64,000 nt of DNA from Atopobiaceae bacterium (GTDB lineage: Bacteria; Actinomycetota; Coriobacteriia; Coriobacteriales; Atopobiaceae). The stretch is from the NCBI GenBank assembly GCA_022482785.1, contig JAKVON010000011.1, forward strand, positions 20,288 to 84,287. Direction: 5' to 3'. The translations under genes were made by a program, and so were the position numbers. Shown here piece by piece: positions 51,234-58,502 of this stretch (its first letter is position 1; each line of letters opens with the position of its first letter). The notes under the pieces are model-generated. The model was not told where the DNA came from. It was given only the letters and a program-made list of their open reading frames with translations, and did no database searches.

Positions 51234-51435
51234 TGCCAGAAACCTCCTCATGCCGCAGGCGCTCATCGGCCCCTTCCATGGGGCAGATGCCCGGCGCCTG
51301 ATGGTTGGCTGCGATAGAAGTGGAAATCCAGGTACAGGAAACAGCACGTTAAACAAGGAATACTATAGCGCGAATCTCACATGCGCGCTGCCCTGGGAAA
51401 GGCCCGCCGCCCCCAACGGCACGTCATCCGCCTCC
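51234..51435. promoter_or_regulatory. adhE upstream region with -10 and Rex-like half site
   Basis: On the minus strand TATAGT (51362-51367) is followed at once by TTGTTTAA (51349-51356), resembling half of a Rex operator; the second half is not clear. This gives a leader of about 120 bases. No gene seen. Confidence 0.4.
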
Positions 51436-52412
51436 CTACCACGATGCCCGGGCGATCGCCCGCTCGACCTGCGCGACGTCCTCGCGGACGTCGCCGATGC
51501 CGGCGACGTAGGAGAAGTAGTTCCGACGGAACAGCCCCGCCGCCGAGGGACCGGAGAGGCCCCTGGGGACGATGCGGGACTCGTCGTCGGAGCCGCGCAG
51601 GGAGGAGCCGAGCGCCGCAGAGTCGCCCATGAACGCGCCGACCGCGTCGATCGTGTCGGGGACGATGGAGAAGTGCACGACGGGGCCGAACCCGTGCTCG
51701 ATGCGGCTGGCCGCCTCCGCGTGCGAGGCGCTCGACGCCAGGCCCGGATAGGAGACCCAGCTCACGCGGGGATGGCAGGCGAGGTAGCTCGCCATGACGG
51801 AGGCGGCGTCGCAGCGGAGCCTGACGAGCCGGGGAAGGGCCTCGAGGTAGGCCGCGAGGCCCTGGGACGGCCGACGGGACGACCTGCGGGGGCTCGTCCA
51901 AGGGGCGCAGGGCGAGGGTCCGCGCCGAGAGGGCGACCGCCGTCAGCCCGAGGTGCCCCAGGGACTCCAGGACGACGTCGGCGCCACGACGGCAGGCGGC
52001 GCAGCCCTCCATCGTCACCACGGTGTTGTCGATGGCCAGGACGGCGCCCGACGTGCGGGCGGCCTCGCCGATCGAGCCGATGTCGGCGACCTCGAGCGAG
52101 ATGCCGCCCAGCGAGGGAACGACCCAGACCACCCTCTCGTAGGGCGCATCGGCCGAGGCGCGTCGCGTCGCCGTCACGGCCGAGAGGGAGCAGGCCGTGG
52201 GCTCGGCGAAGGCCAGCGCGGCACCCGAGCCTCGCGGCAAGCTCGGACGAGGCGCGCCTGTCGTCGTCGGCGGCCACGACGAGCAGGTCGCCCGCACCGA
52301 CGAGGCCGCTCTTTCCCAGGGCCGAGCAGGCGTCCCCAGCCACCACGAACGCCTGGCGGGCGCCGAGCCTCCGGCCAATCTCGGCACGGATGGTGTCGAT
52401 GCCCTTGACCAT
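51436..52412 (-). pseudogene. Cys/Met-metabolism PLP enzyme-like gene, two frameshifts and no Schiff-base lysine
   Basis: Three consecutive frames together give about 324 residues of a cystathionine gamma-synthase/lyase-fold protein. Frame one starts MVKGIDTIRAEIGRRLGARQ. Frame two has VVWVVPSLGGISLEVADI and AVLAIDNTVV. Frame three has LAAYLEALPRLVRL, VSYPGLASS and the family ending NYFSYVAGIGDVREDVAQVERAI. Plus-one shifts lie near 52224-52226 and 51870-51880. Where the PLP lysine should follow the DVV.S.TK motif, it reads DVVLESLGHLGL, so even the repaired protein looks inactive as a PLP enzyme. Starts 2 bases after thrS. Confidence 0.7.
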
Positions 52413-52414
52413 GG

Positions 52415-54178
52415 CTAGCTGCGCCGCTCCGCTATCTCGCCGGTGATGTCGGCGATGAATTCCTCGAGGTCGCGGCCGACGGTCTCGTTGGAGCGGTCGC
52501 GGACGCTGATCGTGCCCGCCTCGCTCTCCTTCTCGCCGAGAATCAGCATGTAGGGCACGCGGTCTGTGCCGCGGGCCTCGCGGATCTTGTAGCCGATCTT
52601 CTCGTCGCGCTCGTCGAGCACGGCGCGGATGCCGGCGGCGCGCAGGCGCTCGGTGACGCCGCGGGCGTAGCCCATCGTCTTCTCCGGAGACGGGCAGGAC
52701 CTTGACCTGGCAGGGCGCGAGCCAGGTGGGGAACTTGCCGGCATAGTGCTCGGTGAGGACGCCGATGAAGCGCTCGACCGAGCCGAACACGACGCGGTGG
52801 ATCATGATGGGGCGCTGCTTCGAGCCGTCGGCCGCCGTGTAGTGGAGGTCGAAGTTCTGCGGCATCTGGAAGTCGAGCTGGATGGTGCCGCACTGCCAGG
52901 TCCGGCCGAGCGAGTCCTCGAGGTGGAAGTCGATCTTGGGGCCGTAGAAGGCGCCGTCGCCCTCGTTCACGACGTAGTCCATGCCCAGCTTGTCGAGGGC
53001 GTTCCTGAGGCCCTCGGTCGCCGCGTCCCAGTCCTCGTCGGAGCCCATCGAGTTGTCGGGGCGCGTCGAGAGCTCCACGTGATAGGGGAAGCCGAAGTGG
53101 TCGTAGACCGACATGATGAGGTGCGCGACGTTCACGACCTCCTCGGCGATCTGCTCGCGCGTGATGTAGAGGTGGGCGTCGTCCTGCGTGAAGCACCTCA
53201 CGCGGAACAGCCCGTGGAGCTCTCCGGACTTCTCGTGCCTGTGGACCACGCCGAACTCCGCCAGGCGGAGCGGGAGGTCGCGGTACGAGCGGGACTCGCT
53301 GGCGAAGACGATGGTGCTGCCGGGGCAGTTCATCGGCTTGATGGCATAATCCTCGTCGTCGATCCTGGTGGTGTACATGTTCTCCTTGTAGTGGTCCCAG
53401 TGGCCGGACTGCTCCCACAGGTGGCGGTTGAGGATCTGCGGGGTGGAGATCTCCTTGTAGCCGGCGGGGATGTGGATCTCCCTCCAGTAGGACATGAGGG
53501 TGTTCTTGAGCGTGACGCCGTTCGGCAGGAAGAACGGGAACCCGGGCCCCTCTTCGGACATCATGAAGATGCCGAGCTCCTTGCCGAGCTTGCGGTGGTC
53601 CCTCTTCTTGGCCTCCTCCATCATGGCGAGGTACTTGTCGAGGTCCTCCTTGTTCTCGAAGGCGGTGCCGTAGATGCGGGTGAGCATCTTGTTGTTCTTG
53701 TCGCCCTTCCAGTAGGCGCCGGACTGGGCTGTGACCTTGAAGGCCTTGAGGCCCTTGGTGTAGGTGAGGTGGGGTCCCACGCACATGTCGATGTAGTCGC
53801 CCTGCTGGTAGAAGGTGATGCGGGCGTCCTCGGGAAGATCGCCGATGTGCTCGACCTTGTACTTCTCGCCTCGCTCTGCATGAGCTCGATGGCCTCGGCG
53901 CGAGGGAGCTCGAAGGTGGTGACCTTGAGGTTCTCCTTCGCGATCCTCTTCATCTCGGCCTCGATGGCCGCCAGGTCCTCGTCGGTGAGCTTGCGCTCGC
54001 CGAGGTCGATGTCGTAGTAGAAGCCGTTGTCGGTGGCCGGCCCGAAGCCGAAGTCGGCCTCGGGGTAGAGGCGCTTCACGGCCTGGGCCATGACGTGCGC
54101 CGCCGTATGGCGGATGACGTGGACCTCCTCGTCGGCCGGGCAGTCGGCAACGGTGCCGTCGTTATAGAGAACCTTCAT
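52415..54178 (-). CDS. thrS: Threonyl-tRNA synthetase, interrupted by two single-base indels
   Basis: Charges tRNA-Thr. Restored length is about 587 residues without an N-terminal TGS domain. The editing domain has HTAAHVMAQAVKRLYP and FGPATDNGFYYDIDL. The class II core has WDHYKENMYTT, NCPGSTIVF and HRHEKSGELHGLFRVRCFTQDDAH. The anticodon domain ends EKIGYKIREA...SVRDRSNETVGRDLEEFI. A G is missing near 53875-53877 (ELMQ then ERGEKYKVEHI), and an extra base lies at 52684-52685 (VLPVS then EKTMGYARGV). Each is repaired by one base. The gene should be essential, so sequencing error is likely. Confidence 0.9.
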
Positions 54179-54216
54179 GGATGAGCCTCGCTATCGGTCG
54201 CGTTCCGTCACTACAT

Positions 54217-54253
54217 GAAAACCGCTCGCCCGCCAGGAAAGGCGCACGAGCGG
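54217..54253 (-). terminator. Terminator after the zinc-ribbon membrane protein gene
   Basis: CCGCTCG/CGAGCGG outer and CGCC/GGCG inner stems, followed on the minus strand by TTTTCATG, about 50 bases past the stop at 54305. Confidence 0.65.
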
Positions 54254-54304
54254 AGATGCGCGAGGTCCTTGCGCCGGACGGGCCGACGGGCAGGACGAGG
54301 CGCG

Positions 54305-54736
54305 CTAGGAGATGCGGGTTCGGCAGTACGGGCAGACCTTCCAGTCCGCGTTGAGCGGGCGATGGCAGGTGGGGCACACGTTGCGGACCTGCGTGTTGCA
54401 GATGGGGCACACGACGAAGTCGCGGTCGATGGGCGTGCCGCACTTGGGGCAGATGCCGTAGTGCGAGAGCTGGTGCTCGCGCAGGGCGATGTCGAGGTCC
54501 TGCTCCTCGCGGTCGACCAGATACGAGCTGGGACGCAGGATGACATAGGCGAGAAGCCCCACGATCGGAATCACCGAGATGATCGCCCAGAGCCACCAGG
54601 GCTCGGCGCCGCGACGTTGGGCATCGCGGATGACGTAGACGATGGCCAGGATATAGAGCATGACCACGCACGCAATCGCGAGGTAGATGACCATGCGCAC
54701 CTCGGGCGTTATGAGTTGATCGAGAAGCTCCTTCAT
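54305..54736 (-). CDS. Membrane protein with PLDc_N-type helices and double zinc ribbon
   Basis: A 143-residue protein with two N-terminal membrane helices (about 15-37 and 48-68, the second in the PLDc_N pattern WWLWAIISVIPIVGLLAYVILRP). The cytoplasmic tail carries four CxxC pairs: CPKC, CPIC, CPTC and CPYC, forming two zinc ribbons. A common Gram-positive/Coriobacteriia membrane protein with no proven function. Between folC and thrS on the same strand. Confidence 0.82.
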   Translation of the reverse strand: MKELLDQLITPEVRMVIYLAIACVVMLYILAIVYVIRDAQRRGAEPWWLWAIISVIPIVGLLAYVILRPSSYLVDREEQDLDIALREHQLSHYGICPKCGTPIDRDFVVCPICNTQVRNVCPTCHRPLNADWKVCPYCRTRIS

Positions 54737-54895
54737 TGAGCCGACTCTCCTTACCTATGTCGCCGACCGCCTCCCCATCGGGAGGCCGAACGCATGAACC
54801 ATTCGGAATTGTAGCAAATGGCACGGTAACATCGCGCGACAGAGAACGCGGGCCCACGGACGAGCGAAAAGAGCACACAGAAGCGGTCCGCGGAC

Positions 54896-56312
54896 TCAAC
54901 GCCCGAGAAGCCCGGCGACCTCGCCTGCCGTCGTGATGGAGCCGCAGGCGACGAACGGCTCGCCACGCAGGGCCTCGACCGCCGCGGGGACGTCGGGGTA
55001 CGTCGCGGCGGGCTCGACCCCCTCGGCACGGAACAGGGCCGCGAGGTCATCGGCCGGAATCGCGCGCGGAGACGAGGTCCTCGTCACGCTGACGCGCGGG
55101 AACTCGTGGGCGAGGAGGCGCACGATGCCCGCGACGTCCTTGTCGGCGAGCACGGCGCAGAGGAGCTGCGGGCGTCGGGGGACCTCGGGCTCGACCCCGC
55201 CGAGCGCTGCGAGGAACGCCTCGACCGACTGCGGGTTGTGGCACGCGTCGACGAGGACGAGCGGATCGCTCCGCAGAACGTCGAAGCGACCGGGCGTGGG
55301 GCAGGCCGCCACGCTCGCGCGCAGGGCGGCGTCGTCGAGGGCGCGCCCCAGGAACTCCTCGGAGAGCGCGATCGCGCAGGCGATGTTCGCCGCCTGGTAC
55401 AGGGGCTTCCTCGCCGAGACGCCCCCATGGCGGCCGCGCGGCGTGACCACGTCGCAGACGAGCCGGTCGCCGAGGGCGCGGGGGGGACTCGTGACGAGAT
55501 AGCCCGCATGCGGCAGTCCGGCATGCGGGCGCAGGGGGCCGGGGCGCATCTCCCCCGCCGCGTCCGAGGGCCGCTCGGGGCGGAGCAGGACCGGCTCGAC
55601 CCCCTCTCGCGCGCAGCGGTCGAGGAACACCTCTTCCACGGACCACGGGGTGGCCGTGCCCACGCCGAGGACGCATCTGCGCCCCGCCCTGATGATCGCG
55701 GCCTTCTCCCCCGCGATCTCCTCGAGGGTGTCGCCGAGGATGCGCATGTGGTCGAGGCCGATGCCCGTGACGGCGACCGCCTCGGGGCGGGTGGCGCTCG
55801 TGGCGTCCCAGCGCCCGCCCATGCCGCACTCGAGCACGGCCACGTCGACCCCAGCCTCGGCGAAGACGACCATCGCGCCCACGGTGAGCAGGTCGAACTC
55901 CGTGATGTCATAGGGACGCTCTCCCTGCGGCGGCGCGACGGGCGTTCACGCGCCGCCCCGCCTCGGCCGCGGCGGCGATGCCGCGGGCGAAGGAGGGCTC
56001 GGGGACAGGCGTGCCGCCCACCTCCATGCGCTCGGTATAGCTCACGAGCTCGGGCGAGGTGTAGAGCGCGGTGGAAAGGCCCTCCCCCGCCAGGATCGCC
56101 GCCACGTAGCGGGCCGTCGAGGTCTTGCCGTTCGTGCCGGCGATCTGGACGACGCGGAACCGCCCGTCGGGGCGGCCCAGCTCGTCGAGCATGTCGGCCA
56201 CGCTCTCGAGCATCGGCTGGATGCCGAAGCGCAACGCTCCCTTGAGCAGCCGCAGGGATTCCCCGTAGCCGATCCCCTCGGTCTCGAACGGTATCTCGTA
56301 GGCTCGGTCCAT
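54896..56312 (-). CDS. folC: Folylpolyglutamate/dihydrofolate synthase FolC, one frameshift
   Basis: Adds glutamates to folates. The N-terminal part (start MDRAYEIPFETEGIGYGES at 56312, GAGGG site) has the P-loop IAGTNGKTSTARYVAAIL and TSPELVSYTERM. After a +1 shift in the CCC at 55923-55925, the frame resumes ERPYDITEFDLLTVGAMVVF, with ECGMGGRWDATSA and DACHNPQSVEAFLAALGG. Removing one base joins them into about 471 residues, normal length. The frame otherwise ends TGA right after the shift. Base-calling error or a recent mutation; the rest looks intact. Confidence 0.88.
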
Positions 56313-56389
56313 CAGGCCCTCGCCACCCCTCTCCTCGCGTTGGCAGGCCGGCAGCGGACCCCGGCGAGGCCGGGGCCGCAAGGGAGATG

Positions 56390-56842
56390 CTAGTACAGCG
56401 GGAGCCCTCCCGTGAGCGGATCGACCTGCTCGGGCAGGAGGGGCTCGAAGGCGAGGCAGGTGTAGGTTGGCTCGCCATGGAACTCGGTGAGGCCCGCATC
56501 CCGGACGAGGGCGCAGAGGAGCCCCCTCTCGCGGCCGCGGGACGCAAGGCCGAGGAGCTCGTCCTCGGAGTCGACGTAGACGCAGACCTTGGCGACGCCC
56601 TCGTCGAACCACTGGGAGAGCGGCGTCGGCTCGGTGCCCTCGTCGTCGAGGAAGGCACACGCCGGCGTTCCGTCCTCCCCCGCGGCGATGCGGACCTCGT
56701 CGAGTCTGCCCTCCTTCGCGAGGGCCATGAGGGTGACCTCCACGCACGCATGCCCCGCCTGCGCGGCGACCTTGCCCTTGCGCATCCTGAGGTCGCGCCT
56801 CACGACGATCATCTGCTTTGCCTTGTAGGAGGATGGGTCCAT
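56390..56842 (-). CDS. Peptidyl-tRNA hydrolase 2 (Pth2/archaeal-eukaryotic type)
   Basis: A 150-residue hydrolase freeing tRNA from stalled peptidyl-tRNAs. The Pth2 signature is clear: KQMIVVRRDLRMRKGKVAAQAGHACVEV, then AKVCVYVDSEDELLGLASRGRERGLLCALVRDAGLTEF and a C-terminal TYTCLAFEPLLPEQVDPLTG. It is unrelated in fold to bacterial Pth1. The internal acidic/proline insertion (about 45-80) is longer than archaeal members. It overlaps the 5-FTHF cyclo-ligase gene by 34 bases. Confidence 0.9.
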   Translation of the reverse strand: MDPSSYKAKQMIVVRRDLRMRKGKVAAQAGHACVEVTLMALAKEGRLDEVRIAAGEDGTPACAFLDDEGTEPTPLSQWFDEGVAKVCVYVDSEDELLGLASRGRERGLLCALVRDAGLTEFHGEPTYTCLAFEPLLPEQVDPLTGGLPLY

Positions 56843-57513
56843 GTCTCTCCCGTCAGTCCGAGCCGCCCTCGTCGTTGCCCCACGGAAGAGACGATACCTC
56901 GACCGCCGCGCGCGATGGCACGCCCCTCCGTGACCACCACGTCGACGGGCACGTCATGCGGCTCGACGGCGCCGAGCGCGACGAGGTCGGGGACGAGCTG
57001 CGCCTCCCGGCAGAGCCCGGCCGAGAGCCCGTCGAACCCCCCGAGGAACGCATCGTAGTAGCCGCCGCCGTATCCCAGGCGGTTGCCGGCGGCATCGAAC
57101 GCGAGGGCGGGCACGACCGCGAGCGCGCGGATCCCGACGACCGAGAGGGCCGTCGAGGGGTCGTCCGCGGGCTCGTCGATGCCGAAGGGGCTCCTCTCGA
57201 GGCCGTCGAGCGACGTCACGGCATGCCAGCGCATCAGGCGCGAGCGGGGCACGCAGCGCGGCAGGGCGACGAGCTTGCCGTCATCCCAGGCACGCTCGAC
57301 GACAGCCCGCGTATCGACCTCGTCCGCGACGGAGAGGTAGGTGAGCACCGCCTCGGCACGCGCATAGGCCTCGGTCGAGAGGAGCCTCTCCGCGATGGCG
57401 GCATCCGCCTCCGCCCGCAGCGCGGCAGGGATGGACTCGCGCACGCGCCTGCAGCGCGCACGCAGCTCGGATTTTGGCCCGTCGGGCCTCGCGTGCCGCG
57501 CCGTCGTCATCAC
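56809..57513 (-). CDS. 5-formyltetrahydrofolate cyclo-ligase
   Basis: A 234-residue enzyme converting 5-formyl-THF to methenyl-THF. The N-terminal PKSELRARCRRVRESIP, KLVALPRCV (substrate/ATP lysine) and the ATP-binding GYGGGYYDAFLGGFDGL are all family features. Residues past VVVTEGRAIA form an unusual tail of about 30 residues that overlaps the next gene. ATG 57513 overlaps the PIN gene stop (ATGA). Fits the folate theme with folC nearby. Confidence 0.9.
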   Translation of the reverse strand: MMTTARHARPDGPKSELRARCRRVRESIPAALRAEADAAIAERLLSTEAYARAEAVLTYLSVADEVDTRAVVERAWDDGKLVALPRCVPRSRLMRWHAVTSLDGLERSPFGIDEPADDPSTALSVVGIRALAVVPALAFDAAGNRLGYGGGYYDAFLGGFDGLSAGLCREAQLVPDLVALGAVEPHDVPVDVVVTEGRAIARGGRGIVSSVGQRRGRLGLTGETWTHPPTRQSR

Positions 57514-58028
57514 CGTGCATCGCCAGCCGGGGAGACGGCACGGGCGACGTCACGCGGACGCGCGCACGCAGGAGAGAACCGCCTGATGAGCTGTTGGTCG
57601 AACGTGGCGACGAACCGCGCGCACGAGGTCTCCGCCACGGCCATGACCAGGTTGTCCTCCAAGTCCTCGTGGCGGCTCCGGAACATGCGGGCAAGCTCGC
57701 ACTCCGCGACTCCCATCGGGGCCGCCGTCGCAAGCTCCGACATCCTGTCGACGCACGCCCAGGCAACGGACGCCATCGACGTAGCCTCGTGGCGAATCCC
57801 CACGTCTGGCTCGTCGCGCTCCCTGCGACGAAGCTCCCTCTGCACGATGTAGAAGACGTCCTTCGGAGCGGTGGGCGCGTAGAGAAGCCCGACACCCGAG
57901 GCAAGGCATGTCTCGATCATGCGGAGCGCCTCCTCGCATCCAGGCTCTGCACCGAGAAAGTACGACAGCCAGACGTTCGTGTCGACGAGAACGAGCTGCG
58001 GGGCAGACTTACCGCGCGTCATCGTCAT
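57510..58028 (-). CDS. PIN-domain toxin-like ribonuclease (VapC-type)
   Basis: A 172-residue PIN-fold protein. First acidic residue in LVLVDTNVWLSYFLG; a second acidic cluster in SRHEDLEDNLVMAVAE and a third in FVATFDQQLI, consistent with the four-acid metal site. It overlaps the antitoxin gene by 20 bases, with the antitoxin first, which is the standard toxin-antitoxin order. Target RNA unknown. Confidence 0.85.
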   Translation of the reverse strand: MTMTRGKSAPQLVLVDTNVWLSYFLGAEPGCEEALRMIETCLASGVGLLYAPTAPKDVFYIVQRELRRRERDEPDVGIRHEATSMASVAWACVDRMSELATAAPMGVAECELARMFRSRHEDLEDNLVMAVAETSCARFVATFDQQLIRRFSPACARPRDVARAVSPAGDAR

Positions 58029-58368
58029 CGCCCATCATCCGCTCGAAATCCATGGCGCGGGCATCATACATTGCATCCCGCCAGAAGGTGCCCTCGGCGA
58101 GATGGGCCGATGCCTCGGGCGGCGTCGACGAGCCACGCAGCGCGAGGCCCATGCCATCACGTGCGAGCCGACTCAGCCTCGCCGCGGCATCAGCCGGGCC
58201 TTCTCCCACATCAGGATAGAGGTCGACGGGCAGGCTTCTATGTGTCGCCGCGTACTCCCACAGCATGCGAACGGCCTCCGTCGCCCCGACGCCGATCTCG
58301 GAGAGGGCCTCGTCGCCCCGCCGCTTGAGAGATGGGTCGAGACGAACATTGAGCTGTGCCGTCGTCAT
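58009..58368 (-). CDS. RelB/DinJ-like antitoxin of the PIN toxin
   Basis: A 119-residue protein. The N-terminal ribbon-helix-helix reads TAQLNVRLDPSLKRRGDEALSEIGVGATEAVRMLWEYAA, close to RelB/DinJ antitoxins. The acidic C terminus (DFERMMGDDDDAR) would wrap the toxin. ATG 58368 has AAGGGAG six bases upstream; the ORF's earlier ATG at 58404 would place the operator inside the coding region. Confidence 0.85.
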   Translation of the reverse strand: MTTAQLNVRLDPSLKRRGDEALSEIGVGATEAVRMLWEYAATHRSLPVDLYPDVGEGPADAAARLSRLARDGMGLALRGSSTPPEASAHLAEGTFWRDAMYDARAMDFERMMGDDDDAR

Positions 58369-58400
58369 AAGGGCTCCCTTGCCGTTTAGCCTGATGCTAT

Positions 58401-58414
58401 ACATGCTAGCATGT
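58401..58414. promoter_or_regulatory. 14-base perfect palindrome ACATGCTAGCATGT, toxin-antitoxin operator
   Basis: Lies immediately upstream of a TATAGC -10 (58396-58401, minus strand) for the antitoxin-toxin operon, in the promoter spacer. Ribbon-helix-helix antitoxins usually bind such sites. Confidence 0.65.
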
Positions 58415-58445
58415 TCAGCCGCGGGCGAGGGCCGTGGGAAGGGGA

Positions 58446-58478
58446 ATGCCCGCAGGCCCCCAAGCGGTCTGCGGGCAT
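58446..58478 (-). terminator. Hairpin after valS
   Basis: ATGCCCGCAG and its complement CTGCGGGCAT around a 13-base loop, 24 bases past the valS stop. No T-run on the minus strand, so perhaps Rho-dependent or a 3'-end stabiliser. Confidence 0.5.
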
Positions 58479-58502
58479 AGGCAAAGCGGCATGGCAGCGC
58501 TT

